A stretch of DNA of 64,000 nt from Rikenellaceae bacterium (lineage in GTDB: Bacteria > Bacteroidota > Bacteroidia > Bacteroidales > Rikenellaceae), in the NCBI GenBank assembly GCA_017936385.1, contig JAGBFQ010000035.1:1-64000 (forward strand). Reading direction: 5' to 3'. Below the pieces are notes generated by a model. That model was not told where the DNA came from, searched no databases, and saw nothing but the letters and a program-made list of their open reading frames with translations. Numbering within the stretch: the first letter of the stretch is position 1; each line of letters begins with the position of its first letter. The position numbers and the translations under genes are program-made. Below are positions 6,801 through 16,173 of this stretch, piece by piece.

Positions 6801-8624
6801 CTATTTTACCTTTATATTATAATCGGGGGTGTACTCCACCACAATCCATTCGCGGTTGAGATGTGCGGCACCGGGTTGCGCCTGCGAATAGTTGTAGGGC
6901 ATCTGCAACAAAACCTCGCTATTGCAGTTGAGCCTATCGTCAAAACTGCTACCCGGAGTGAACAGCGCACGAACAAACGACTTGGCCACGTCATAACCCT
7001 TATAGGCATACAACGAAGGCATCTCGCCATAGGCTGCAATGTAGCGTGCGTCGAAAGCTCTGACACGCGCATTGGTACGGTCAACGTGGAACGACGACAC
7101 GTAGCACACGCCGAGTTTGAAGTACAAGTTCTTATCAAGCGCATTGTACCTCACCCACTTGGACTGTCCGAGAACTCGGATTTCGGCGGTGCGAGCCGTA
7201 CGCGCCGAGGTATTGTTGTAGGCCGAACTAATGCCTGCCAGCGTTTTATCGACCGTAACCTCGTCAGCCGCAGGCACAACAAACAGATTGGGACGATTCC
7301 AATCTATGATATTGACAATCTCACCCGCATCATTCACCGGGTCATAATGGTAGGTCTTGTAAGGGATACCCTTCAGCACTTGTTGCATTTCGGCCACAAA
7401 CTCCTTTTCGTCACGCTCCGAAGTAACCATTACAATGTTGCTTCCGGGAGTCATCAACGAATCAATCTTGGCATACTTGGCCGCCGCATCGGGAGCCGCC
7501 TGGAACAGCACGTCGCTCGACACGTTGACCGTCGACAGAGGCGAAATAACCGGCACTTTACGCGCCTCGGCAACCCTCAACACCGGAGCCAACTCATCGC
7601 TATACACCGGTCCAATCACCAGGTCGACATCCGCAAATTCGGGCTGGCACACAATCTGGTTCACTTTGGCCACATCACGCGCCGTATTGTAGACTCTCAG
7701 AGCCACCGACAAACCCTCCTGCTTGATTTCGTCCATAGCCACCAGCACTCCTTGATAGAAGTCCAGGAAGTTGCGGTCAGCCTTCTCGTTTCCGCGTACG
7801 GGCAACATCAGTGCAACCTCCGCTTGTTCGTTCTTGGACAGCGCATGATTCAACACATCCGACACCGCACCCGTCACAACGGGTACACCGCCATCGACAG
7901 CGGTCGAATCAGCCACGGCTACACCCTCGGGCACAGCCATCGGGATACGCACCATCGACAGCACCTTAAGGTTACCATCCGTGATTCCGTTGGCATTTGC
8001 GATTGCCTCAACCGCCACATTGTACTGTTTGCCCAGAGCATAGAGCGTTTCGCCCGGGCGCACGATGTGATACACCACGTCGGTCGACACGCTATTAATG
8101 GCGTCCTTGTAGTCGACCCACTCCTTGTGAATCTCCGACACCGTAGCATCGCCCTGTTCCTTCTTGCGAATCAGCAGCACCTCGCCCTCGGCTATGTGCA
8201 GCGGGTCCATACCCTTGTTGTCATCAATGAGTGTCGAGAGCGGGATTTCGTACAATTTCGAAATCGAGTAGGCCGTTTCACCCTTCTGCACCACGTGCTG
8301 GCGGAAACCCTTGCGAACCATCACGGGTCGTTCTGCTACGGACGCCGCAGGTTTATTGCTTACAACGGGGATTTTAATCATCTGTCCCACTTTGAGCCCG
8401 TCACGTGTCAGCGGGTTGTAGCGCACGATTGTCGAGTCGGCCACGCCATAGACCTTGCCAAGCGAATAGAAGGTATCGCCCTTAGCCACGGCATGTACCC
8501 AAAAGTCCTCGCCCGCGATACGAACCTTTGCATCCGAGCGCACGGTCTGCGACTGAGCCGAGGCGCTAACCCCAAAGCCCGACAGCGCAAACACGGCAAC
8601 TAATATGCGGATTGCTATTTTCAT
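6801..8624 (-). CDS. LysM-repeat protein with periplasmic-binding-like C-terminal domain
   Basis: Exported protein of 607 residues with a signal peptide ending near SASAQ (residue 24). Three LysM peptidoglycan-binding repeats follow in the first 220 residues (HAVAKGDTFYSLGKVYG, HVVQKGETAYSISKLYE, HIVRPGETLYALGKQYN). From about residue 265 a type 1 periplasmic-binding-like domain follows (EVALMLPVRG, DVDLVIGPVYSDELAPVL, VPVISPLS). The family is common in Bacteroidetes but its ligand is unknown. The likely role is periplasmic sensing or scaffolding at the cell wall. It lies between the exonuclease and argF' genes with gaps of about 20 bases. Confidence 0.85.
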   Translation of the reverse strand: MKIAIRILVAVFALSGFGVSASAQSQTVRSDAKVRIAGEDFWVHAVAKGDTFYSLGKVYGVADSTIVRYNPLTRDGLKVGQMIKIPVVSNKPAASVAERPVMVRKGFRQHVVQKGETAYSISKLYEIPLSTLIDDNKGMDPLHIAEGEVLLIRKKEQGDATVSEIHKEWVDYKDAINSVSTDVVYHIVRPGETLYALGKQYNVAVEAIANANGITDGNLKVLSMVRIPMAVPEGVAVADSTAVDGGVPVVTGAVSDVLNHALSKNEQAEVALMLPVRGNEKADRNFLDFYQGVLVAMDEIKQEGLSVALRVYNTARDVAKVNQIVCQPEFADVDLVIGPVYSDELAPVLRVAEARKVPVISPLSTVNVSSDVLFQAAPDAAAKYAKIDSLMTPGSNIVMVTSERDEKEFVAEMQQVLKGIPYKTYHYDPVNDAGEIVNIIDWNRPNLFVVPAADEVTVDKTLAGISSAYNNTSARTARTAEIRVLGQSKWVRYNALDKNLYFKLGVCYVSSFHVDRTNARVRAFDARYIAAYGEMPSLYAYKGYDVAKSFVRALFTPGSSFDDRLNCNSEVLLQMPYNYSQAQPGAAHLNREWIVVEYTPDYNIKVK

Positions 8625-8643
8625 CTGAATGAGTTTTTTAGGT

Positions 8644-9426
8644 CTAACATCCTTGTTTTTTGCCTCTTCCCCTGAGGTAAATCTCCGTAAATACCTTTTT
8701 GGTGTATGCCGGGAAGTTGCTGTTCATAATCCAATCGTAGTAGGTGTGTCGTTCACGGAACACACTCTCCACGCTACGCCCCTTGTATTGGCCGAAGGTA
8801 AACACCTCGCAGCCGTTGTCGTCATAGGCGATAAGTCCTGCGAAATCGGCCGAGCGTTTGTGGGCACTGAAATTCGCCAAAAACTCCACATCATTCTCCA
8901 ACGTGTCGGCATAGCGGTCCAACTGCGATTCCAGCACCTCGTAGGTTGCCAACGTATCGGCCTCGGCCGAGTGAGCGTCCTCAAGCGACTTGCCACAATA
9001 GAACTTATAGGCTGCCACCAACGTGCGTTGTTCCATCTTGTGGAAGATATTTTGCACGTCGATGAACTTGCGTTTCCTAAGGTCCACCTCCACGCCCGCA
9101 CGCATAAACTCTTCGACCAGCAGTGGCACATCAAACTTATTGGAGTTAAAACCTCCAAAGTCGCACCCCTCGATATACACCGCCAACGATTTGGCTATCT
9201 GTCGGAATGTGGGACACTCCTTGACCTCCTCATCCGTGATTCCATGCACGGCGGTTGCTTCAGCCGGGATGGGCATTTCGGGGTTCAGGCGTTTGGTTTT
9301 CACCTCACGGGAGCCGTTGGGCGACACTTTGACCATCGAGATTTCGACAATTCGGTCGTTGGTCACATCCGTACCTGTCGTTTCGAGGTCGAAGAATATG
9401 ATTGGATTCTTGAGATTCAGTTTCAT
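8644..9426 (-). CDS. DnaQ-family 3'-5' exonuclease
   Basis: DEDD-type exonuclease of 260 residues. The exo I motif is FFDLETTGTD (Asp13/Glu15), followed by AVHGITDEEV, exo II around GFNSNKFDVPLLVEEF and exo III around HSAEADTLATYEVLE. A C-terminal extension (FGQYKGRSVESVF...YYDWIM) is often found in Bacteroidetes members. It may proofread for DNA polymerase III or act as an independent exonuclease. The position ten bases behind dnaN supports a replication-linked role, but I cannot separate the epsilon subunit from a paralogue. Confidence 0.85.
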   Translation of the reverse strand: MKLNLKNPIIFFDLETTGTDVTNDRIVEISMVKVSPNGSREVKTKRLNPEMPIPAEATAVHGITDEEVKECPTFRQIAKSLAVYIEGCDFGGFNSNKFDVPLLVEEFMRAGVEVDLRKRKFIDVQNIFHKMEQRTLVAAYKFYCGKSLEDAHSAEADTLATYEVLESQLDRYADTLENDVEFLANFSAHKRSADFAGLIAYDDNGCEVFTFGQYKGRSVESVFRERHTYYDWIMNSNFPAYTKKVFTEIYLRGRGKKQGC

Positions 9427-9436
9427 TTTTCACTTT

Positions 9437-10579
9437 TTAAGCCTTGTCATCCTCGGGCAACATCATCGGCATCAACAGCATAAGAATTGACGACGACGGA
9501 GCCTCATCAGCCTCATACACGGGTTTGAACACGCCGGCACGAGTGTGGTCGCCCAACTCAATCGAGATACTTTGGGTATCGGTATTCGACAAAATCTCAA
9601 CCAAGAAGGTCGATTTGAAACCAATCACGATGGGCACACCCTCGTACACACACGAAAGGTTCTCGGTTGCCGACATCGAGAAGTCACGGTCTTGAGCCAC
9701 CAGATTGATACGGTTGTCCGAAATGCTCAGTTTGATAAGGTTGGTAGCTTGAGACGAGCACACAGCCACACGTTTGATACCGTTGAGCAGTTCAAGACGG
9801 TCAACCACCACGTTATTGGGGTTATTTTGCGGAATCACCGAGTTATATTTGGGGTAGGTTCCCTCAATCAGACGGCACACCAAAACGTAGTCACCCAAGT
9901 GGAACATGGCGTTCTTATTGTCGAATTGGGTATGAATTGCCCCCTCCTCCTTCAACAGAGCTGTTTTAAGCAGGTTGGCGGGTTTCTTGGGCAGGATGAA
10001 CGATGCGGTCAGACCCGACTCCAACTTCTCGGTATATTTCACCAGTTTGTGTGCATCGGTAGCAACAAAGGTTACCTCGCTCGGCTCGATATTAACAAAA
10101 ATGCTGTTCATCACCGGGCGCAACTCGCCATCGGCCGTAGCAAAGATTGTTTTATTAATGCCATCAACCAACATATCGGCATCCATATCCAACTCCACCT
10201 TAGCATCCGACAGCATAGGAACCGTGGGGTAGCTCAGACCCGACAGACCGGGAATCGAGATTTCGCCCGTTGCCCAAATGATTTTGATTTTCCAGGTTGT
10301 GTTGTCGATTTCGATGGTCAGAGGTTGCTCCGAAAACTCCTTGAGCGTATCCAACATACGTTTGTAGGGTGCAGCTACAACGCCCTCGCTCTCGACGCCA
10401 TCCACCTTAACCTTACCGATGAAGGTAGTGTCGAGGTCCGAAGCGGTGACCTTAAGGGTGTCGCCCTGCAACTCAAACAAGAAGTAGTCGAGAATGGGCA
10501 GTGTGTTTTTGCTGCTGATAACCTTACCCGTTGTCGAAAGCACCGACAGAAGGGCCGAACTTGATACTGTAAATTTCAT
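9437..10579 (-). CDS. dnaN: DNA polymerase III beta subunit (sliding clamp)
   Basis: The ring-forming processivity clamp, 380 residues. It begins MKFTVSSSALLSVLSTTGKVI and has the three repeated clamp domains. Typical segments are GKVISSKNTLPILDYFLFE, FATADGELRPVMNSIFVN and VRLIEGTYPKYNSVIP-like (VCRLIEGTYPKYNSVIP here). It is not beside dnaA in this window; it lies 31 bases behind a nucleoside phosphorylase gene and directly ahead of the DnaQ-like exonuclease gene. Confidence 0.97.
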   Translation of the reverse strand: MKFTVSSSALLSVLSTTGKVISSKNTLPILDYFLFELQGDTLKVTASDLDTTFIGKVKVDGVESEGVVAAPYKRMLDTLKEFSEQPLTIEIDNTTWKIKIIWATGEISIPGLSGLSYPTVPMLSDAKVELDMDADMLVDGINKTIFATADGELRPVMNSIFVNIEPSEVTFVATDAHKLVKYTEKLESGLTASFILPKKPANLLKTALLKEEGAIHTQFDNKNAMFHLGDYVLVCRLIEGTYPKYNSVIPQNNPNNVVVDRLELLNGIKRVAVCSSQATNLIKLSISDNRINLVAQDRDFSMSATENLSCVYEGVPIVIGFKSTFLVEILSNTDTQSISIELGDHTRAGVFKPVYEADEAPSSSILMLLMPMMLPEDDKA

Positions 10580-10610
10580 AGCGCTATATGTGTTTTATTT
10601 GTTTTTGTCA

Positions 10611-11489
10611 TTACAAAGTTGCAAGTTTGTCGAGTGCCATACGCACCATCGCCTCCACGAAGGGTCGGTAGTCGGTCTGCGCGCTACCTACAACACGTTG
10701 AGCGATAATCGTGCAAATCGTGATGGCGCGGTGTCCGAGCAACGCCGCGAGTGCTGCGAGTGCCGAACCCTCCATCTCATAGTTGGTGATTCGTCGTCCG
10801 CAATAGTTCCACTCGGCAATGCGTCGGTTCATATCTTCGCCCATCGACGGGCGAAGTCTTACCATGCGGCCCTGCGGCCCATAGAACCCGGGAGCCGAGA
10901 TGGTAATACCCTCAACTGTCGAGTCGGCAAACAATCGAACCAAATCCTCGGAGGCGTTCACAAAGTACGGTACGGGCAACTTCTCACCCCACCCCATATA
11001 CTCCACAAAGCTTCGCTCCATCTCTACGTCGCACACCGAGTCCCTACCCTCGTAGTAACCCAGCAGTCCGTCGAAACCAACCGACGTGCGGCTCATGAGT
11101 TGCGTTCCCACAGGCAGGTCGGCCTGCAACGCTCCCGAAGTACCCAAACGCACCAATGTCAGTGTTTTGTGTTCGGCCTTGACGCTACGGCTCTCGAAGT
11201 CGACATTAGCCAATGCATCGAGTTCGGTCACCACGATATCGATATTATCGGTCCCTATACCTGTCGATAAAACGCTCATTCGTCGCCCTTTATACTTTCC
11301 GGTCACGGTACGAAATTCGCGGCTCTCGACCCTGCATTCACACTCATCGAACATCCCTGCGACCATATCCACACGTCCGGGGTCGCCCACCAAAATGACC
11401 AAATCGGCCAGTTGCGAGGGTTTCAGATGAAGATGAAACACAGAGCCATCTCCATTGATAATCAGCTCGGAAGGAGGAATCGTTCTCAT
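10611..11489 (-). CDS. Nucleoside phosphorylase (uridine phosphorylase-like)
   Basis: Member of the PNP/UDP phosphorylase superfamily, 292 residues, catalysing phosphorolysis of a nucleoside to base and (deoxy)ribose 1-phosphate. Visible motifs are ILVGDPGRVDMVA (phosphate-binding start), STGIGTDNIDIVVTEL, LVRLGTSGALQ and NYEMEGSALAALAALLGH. The last carries the Glu-Met-Glu-type ribose-binding signature. Substrate (uridine versus purine nucleosides) is not certain. It heads the minus-strand run continuing into dnaN. Confidence 0.85.
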   Translation of the reverse strand: MRTIPPSELIINGDGSVFHLHLKPSQLADLVILVGDPGRVDMVAGMFDECECRVESREFRTVTGKYKGRRMSVLSTGIGTDNIDIVVTELDALANVDFESRSVKAEHKTLTLVRLGTSGALQADLPVGTQLMSRTSVGFDGLLGYYEGRDSVCDVEMERSFVEYMGWGEKLPVPYFVNASEDLVRLFADSTVEGITISAPGFYGPQGRMVRLRPSMGEDMNRRIAEWNYCGRRITNYEMEGSALAALAALLGHRAITICTIIAQRVVGSAQTDYRPFVEAMVRMALDKLATL

Positions 11490-11587
11490 ATTGTGCTCTT
11501 TTTATTTTGGCGTTTCGCCAAAAATTACTACCTTGCAAGTAATTTACAAAATTAACAATAATTTACAAAAATTCAAAATATCCAACC

Positions 11588-12976
11588 ATGACTTTAATCA
11601 AATCCATTTCTGGTATCCGCGGAACCATCGGCGGAGCCATCGGAGAGAACCTCACTCCCATTGATGTTGTAAAGTTCACAGCAGCCTACGCACGCTTCAT
11701 CGCCGAGAACTGCGGCAAGGACAAAATCACCATTGTCGTGGGTCGTGACGCACGCCTTTCGGGTCAGATGGTTGCCGACATTATCGAGGGTACACTTATC
11801 GGTTGCGGTGCCGACGTTATCGACCTCGGGCTGTGCACCACCCCCGGTACCGAGCTGGCTGTTACGGCACACGGAGCCGACGGAGGTATCATCATCACAG
11901 CCAGCCACAACCCCAAACAGTGGAACGCGCTGAAACTGCTCAATGCCAAGGGCGAATTCTTGAGTGATGCCGAGGGCAAACGCGTGCTGGCAATCGCCGC
12001 CGAGGATGCCTACAAATTTGTGGAGATTGACTCCATCGGCAAAGTTATCTTGCGCACCAACTTCGACCAAGCACATATCGACTCGGTTCTGGGTCTGCGA
12101 CTCGTTGACGTCGAGGCTGTAAAGGCCAAAAAGTTCAAAGTTGTTGTCGACGCCGTTAACTCGGTTGGTGGCGTGGTTATTCCCGAGCTGCTGCGTCAGT
12201 TGGGCGCCGAAGTTATCTGCCTGAATTGCACTCCCGACGGCAACTTCGCCCACAATCCCGAGCCCATCCCTGCCAACCTGACAGAGATTTCGGAGGCCGT
12301 ACGCGCCAATGGTGCCGACTTGGGTGTTGTTGTTGACCCCGACGTTGACCGCCTGGCTCTTGTTTGCGAGGACGGCACGATGTTTGGCGAGGAGTACACG
12401 CTGGTGGCGGTTGCCGACTACGTTTTGTCGAAAACACCCGGCAATACCGTATCGAACCTCAGTTCGTCACGTGCTCTGCGTGATGTCACCGTTGCTCGTG
12501 GCGGCGAATATAGCGCTGCTGCCGTGGGCGAGGTGAACGTAACCACCGAGATGAAACGCACAGGCGCAATCATCGGTGGCGAGGGTAACGGCGGAATCAT
12601 CTATCCCGAATCGCACTACGGCCGCGACGCGCTGGTAGGTGTGGCTCTGTTCCTGACGCTGTTGGCCGAGAGAGGTGTTTCGATGACCGAACTGAAGGCC
12701 TCGTACCCGCAGTACGAAATCTCGAAAAACCGTATCGACCTGACCCCCGACATCGACGTTGACGCCGTGCTGGCCGCCATGAAGGAGAAATACTCGGCCG
12801 AGAAGGTTACCGATATTGACGGTGTCAAAATCGACTTCGCCAACGAATGGGTACACCTGCGCAAGAGCAACACCGAGCCTATCATTCGCATCTACAGCGA
12901 GAGTGCAACTATGGAGGCCGCAGACGCTTTGGCCGAGCGCATTATAGCCGACATCAAACAAATCTGCAACCTTTAA
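11588..12976 (+). CDS. glmM: Phosphoglucosamine mutase
   Basis: Converts glucosamine-6-phosphate to glucosamine-1-phosphate for UDP-GlcNAc synthesis. The 462-residue alpha-D-phosphohexomutase starts MTLIKSISGIRGTIGG, matching Bacteroides GlmM. Motifs are TASHNP (104-109, phosphoserine Ser106), the metal loop VDPDVDRLAL, the sugar-binding GEGNGGIIYP and the phosphate-binding RKSNTEPIIRIY. The M20 peptidase gene begins 13 bases after its stop, so the two are probably co-transcribed. Confidence 0.92.
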   Translation: MTLIKSISGIRGTIGGAIGENLTPIDVVKFTAAYARFIAENCGKDKITIVVGRDARLSGQMVADIIEGTLIGCGADVIDLGLCTTPGTELAVTAHGADGGIIITASHNPKQWNALKLLNAKGEFLSDAEGKRVLAIAAEDAYKFVEIDSIGKVILRTNFDQAHIDSVLGLRLVDVEAVKAKKFKVVVDAVNSVGGVVIPELLRQLGAEVICLNCTPDGNFAHNPEPIPANLTEISEAVRANGADLGVVVDPDVDRLALVCEDGTMFGEEYTLVAVADYVLSKTPGNTVSNLSSSRALRDVTVARGGEYSAAAVGEVNVTTEMKRTGAIIGGEGNGGIIYPESHYGRDALVGVALFLTLLAERGVSMTELKASYPQYEISKNRIDLTPDIDVDAVLAAMKEKYSAEKVTDIDGVKIDFANEWVHLRKSNTEPIIRIYSESATMEAADALAERIIADIKQICNL

Positions 12977-12989
12977 TACACCTTACGAT

Positions 12990-14348
12990 ATGAAACAACA
13001 AGAGTATATCGCACAGAACAGCGACCGCTTCATGGAGGAGCTGTTCGACCTGCTGCGCATTCCCTCAATCAGCGCCCAAAGCGCCCACAAGCCCGACATG
13101 GTACGTTGTGCCGAATGGCTGCGTGAGTCGCTGCTCAAAGCGGGTGCCCAAAAGGCCGAAGTCATGCCCACCGAGGGCAACCCCGTAGTCTACGCCGAGT
13201 ACATTCTCGACCCGGCAAAACCCACCGTGCTGGTCTATGGCCACTACGACGTAATGCCTGTTGACCCGCGCGAGGAGTGGCGTACCGAACCTTTCGAGCC
13301 CGTCATCAAAGATGGCCGCATTTGGGGTCGTGGCGCCGACGACGACAAAGGTCAACTCTACATGCACGCCAAAGCATTCGAAACAATGGTTGCCACCCAA
13401 ACCCTTCCCTGCAACGTGAAATTCATGCTTGAGGGCGAGGAGGAGATTGGTTCGCCCAGCCTCTACAAATGGTGCGCCGACAACAAAGAGATGCTCGCAG
13501 CCGATGTTATTTTGGTTTCGGACACCTCGATGCTCGGCATGGACACCCCCAGCATCACTTGCGGTCTGCGCGGTCTGGCCTATATGCAGGTCGAGGTGCA
13601 AGGCCCCAACAAGGACCTCCACTCGGGTCTGTTCGGCGGTGCCGTTGCCAACCCCGCAAACGTACTGACCAAACTCATCGCCTCGCTGGTTGACGAGAAC
13701 GGCCACATCACCATCCCTGGTTTTTACGACGACGTTCGCCTGCTCACCCCCGAGGAGAGAGAGGCTTTCAACAGTGCACCGTTTGACATGGAGCGCTACA
13801 AAAAGAACCTCGACATTGCCGAGGTTGAGGGCGAGGCCGGCTTCTCGACCATGGAGCGCACGGGTGTTCGTCCGTCGCTGGATGTCAACGGTATCTGGGG
13901 CGGCTACATCGAGGAGGGCACAAAAACCATCATTCCCGCCAAGGCTTCGGCCAAGATTTCGATGCGCCTTGTACCCAATCAAGACTATGTGAAGATTGGC
14001 GAATTGTTCGAAAAACACTTCCGCGCCATAGCTCCCGCCAGCGTCAAAGTTAAGGTGGAGGCCTTGCACGGCGGTGCTCCCTATGTAACCCCCACCGACA
14101 TGCCTGCTTATCGCGCTGCCGAGAAGGCTGTCGAGGAGGTATTCGGCAAGAAACCCCTGCCCTTCTACTCAGGCGGAAGTATTCCGATTATCAGCGGTTT
14201 CGAGCGCATCTTGGGTATCAAGTCGGTGCTGATGGGCTTTGGTTTGGATATCGACGCCATCCACTCGCCCAACGAAAGCTACGGCGTGGAGAACTTCTAC
14301 AAGGGTATTCAAACCATTGTTAAGTTCTACGACTACTTTGCAAAGTAG
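12990..14348 (+). CDS. M20-family dipeptidase / carboxypeptidase
   Basis: Zinc peptidase of 452 residues. Metal-binding motifs appear in order: VYGHYDVMPVDP (His), WGRGADDDKGQ (bridging Asp), LEGEEEIGSPS (catalytic Glu and ligand Glu), LVSDTSM (Asp), and AIHSPNESY near the C-terminus (His). The inserted dimerisation domain lies at about residues 200-330. No signal peptide is present, so it is a cytoplasmic dipeptidase that probably recycles peptides. It follows glmM in an apparent two-gene unit. Confidence 0.9.
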   Translation: MKQQEYIAQNSDRFMEELFDLLRIPSISAQSAHKPDMVRCAEWLRESLLKAGAQKAEVMPTEGNPVVYAEYILDPAKPTVLVYGHYDVMPVDPREEWRTEPFEPVIKDGRIWGRGADDDKGQLYMHAKAFETMVATQTLPCNVKFMLEGEEEIGSPSLYKWCADNKEMLAADVILVSDTSMLGMDTPSITCGLRGLAYMQVEVQGPNKDLHSGLFGGAVANPANVLTKLIASLVDENGHITIPGFYDDVRLLTPEEREAFNSAPFDMERYKKNLDIAEVEGEAGFSTMERTGVRPSLDVNGIWGGYIEEGTKTIIPAKASAKISMRLVPNQDYVKIGELFEKHFRAIAPASVKVKVEALHGGAPYVTPTDMPAYRAAEKAVEEVFGKKPLPFYSGGSIPIISGFERILGIKSVLMGFGLDIDAIHSPNESYGVENFYKGIQTIVKFYDYFAK

Positions 14349-14360
14349 CACCTCGGCATC

Positions 14361-14406
14361 GTATATAAAAAGAGCGTTGCAAATTTGCAACGCTCTTTTT
14401 ATATAC
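14361..14406. terminator. Perfect 46-bp palindrome acting as bidirectional terminator
   Basis: The 23 bases from 14361 (GTATATAAAAAGAGCG...) are followed with no spacer by their exact reverse complement ending at 14406. The GC core (GAGCGTTGC) is flanked by A and T runs on both strands, serving the convergent M20 peptidase and mtaD-like genes. Confidence 0.9.
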
Positions 14407-14418
14407 GACATTCTCAAA

Positions 14419-15735
14419 CTATCTACGAGTCAACTCCTCAAGACGCTTGGCAACCGACGAATATAACCCCTGATAATCCAAACCCTCGACCCTGCCGCCG
14501 CGAACGATGACACGACCTCCCACAACAACCATCTCGACATCCGACGACTTGCCACAATAGACCAGCGTCGACACCACGTCATGAATCGGCTGCATGTGAG
14601 GACGCGACAAATCCACCAAAATAACATCGGCCAAAGCTCCCTCGGCAACAATACCCAACTCACCCTCTCGACCAAGTGCTCGTGCGCCATCGGCCGTAGC
14701 CATACGCAACGCACTGTAAGCCGGAAGAACCGTCGGGTCGGTGCTCGAAACCTTTTGCAGCAGAGCCGCCGAACGCATCTCGTCCCACATATCAAGGTCA
14801 TTATTCGAACTTGCGCCATCCGTACCGAGCGCGACGTTTACTCCGCTACGCATCATTGTCCACACGGGGGCTATGCCGCTCGAAAGTTTCATATTACTCT
14901 GGGGATTATGCACCACCGTGACCTGCTTGTCGCGCAGAATTGCCATATCTCGGTCGGTGACTTTGACGCAGTGCGCAGCTATTGTCGGGAAGTCAAAATA
15001 TCCCAAACGGTCGAACAACTCAATCGGGCTTACGCCATATTTGTCGCGTACGATTCGTATCTCGTCATCCGTTTCGGCCAAATGGGTATGCACCGGAAGT
15101 CCCAATTCGCGGCACACCTCAACACCTCGACGCAGATTCTCCTCCGAGCAACTATACGGCGCATGCGGGGCAATGCGAACACTCACCGTGTCACACACCT
15201 CGGCCAAACTCTCCGTCACATCCTTCTCGAAACCACCCATACGCGGGTCCACAAAGCAGGGTGACACCACAGCGCGAATACCCATTCGTCGAGCCACACG
15301 TGCCACGGTTGCCTGCTCCCAATACATATCGGCAAAAGTGGTGGTTCCTCCCTCCAGCATTTCGGCCATACCGAGCTGTGCACCCAAAGCGATGTCGTCA
15401 ACCGTGAGTTTGGCCTCAAAGGGCCAGATATGCTCTCCCAGCCATATCATCAATGGTATGTCGTCGGCATAGCTGCGCATCAAGGTCATCGCCACGTGGG
15501 TATGCAGGTTGATAAGTCCCGGCATGAGCACCTTGCCCGTAGCGTCGATTTCGACCAGCGACTCACGGTTGCGAGCCACAAAATCGGCCGTACGACTACA
15601 CTCCGCATCACGCTCCTCGGCCGCATCAATCATCACGATACGGTCGGACTCAATACCTACATTTGCCATCATGGGCTGTCCCTCCTCAGGGTCAGTCATC
15701 GGCAGCACGAGCGCATTACGAAACAATAGTGCCAT
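14419..15735 (-). CDS. mtaD: Amidohydrolase, S-adenosylhomocysteine/5'-methylthioadenosine deaminase type
   Basis: Zinc-dependent TIM-barrel deaminase of 438 residues. It has the metal-binding MPGLINLHTHVAMTLMR, the APHAPYSCSEENL strand, HTHLAETDDEI, AAHCVKVTDRDM and ALGTDGASSNNDLDM signatures, which match the MtaD/SsnA branch of the ATZ/TRZ amidohydrolases. It probably deaminates adenosine-type nucleosides from methyl-cycle by-products; other amino-heterocycles cannot be excluded. The gene follows the tonB/DUF1573 genes by 40 bases. Confidence 0.85.
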   Translation of the reverse strand: MALLFRNALVLPMTDPEEGQPMMANVGIESDRIVMIDAAEERDAECSRTADFVARNRESLVEIDATGKVLMPGLINLHTHVAMTLMRSYADDIPLMIWLGEHIWPFEAKLTVDDIALGAQLGMAEMLEGGTTTFADMYWEQATVARVARRMGIRAVVSPCFVDPRMGGFEKDVTESLAEVCDTVSVRIAPHAPYSCSEENLRRGVEVCRELGLPVHTHLAETDDEIRIVRDKYGVSPIELFDRLGYFDFPTIAAHCVKVTDRDMAILRDKQVTVVHNPQSNMKLSSGIAPVWTMMRSGVNVALGTDGASSNNDLDMWDEMRSAALLQKVSSTDPTVLPAYSALRMATADGARALGREGELGIVAEGALADVILVDLSRPHMQPIHDVVSTLVYCGKSSDVEMVVVGGRVIVRGGRVEGLDYQGLYSSVAKRLEELTRR

Positions 15736-15775
15736 AGGGATTCTCTTCGGGGATTAAATGTGCATTGGCGTGGAA

Positions 15776-16165
15776 TTAATCCACGGCATTACCTTTCACC
15801 ACAATGGTGTGTCGTTTCTCGGGTGTGTTGGCATAGATGTCTATGGCCTTATAGAACACTCCCGGCTCCTTCTTGATGGGCTCATAAATAACCGTCAGCG
15901 ACGCCTTGGTGCCGGGCATAACGGGTTTCTTCGGAAACTCAACCTTGGTACAGGTGCACGACGTGGTGGCTTTGATGATTACCAACGGTGCCGAGCCTGT
16001 GTTGGTGAACGCAAATTCGCACTTTACCTGGCTACTCTTGTGAGGCACCTTGCCAAAGTCGTACTCCAGCGTATCGAATTTGATTTGTGGCGCGTTTGCT
16101 TGTGCCCACACACAGCCCATACACAGCGTGAACACGGCAGTCAGCAGAATTTGTTTGATATTCAT
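15776..16165 (-). CDS. DUF1573 domain-containing exported protein
   Basis: The 129-residue product has a signal peptide (MNIKQILLTAVFTLCMGCVWAQ) and one DUF1573 Ig-like domain. Visible features are IKFDTLEYDFGKVP, the Cys pair in TTSCTCTKVEFPKKPVMPG, and FYKAIDIYANTP. Such proteins are abundant in Bacteroidetes and presumed periplasmic; function is unknown. Its start is eight bases behind the tonB stop, so it is the fourth gene of the exbB-exbD-tonB unit. Confidence 0.85.
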   Translation of the reverse strand: MNIKQILLTAVFTLCMGCVWAQANAPQIKFDTLEYDFGKVPHKSSQVKCEFAFTNTGSAPLVIIKATTSCTCTKVEFPKKPVMPGTKASLTVIYEPIKKEPGVFYKAIDIYANTPEKRHTIVVKGNAVD

Positions 16166-16173
16166 AAGCGCGT

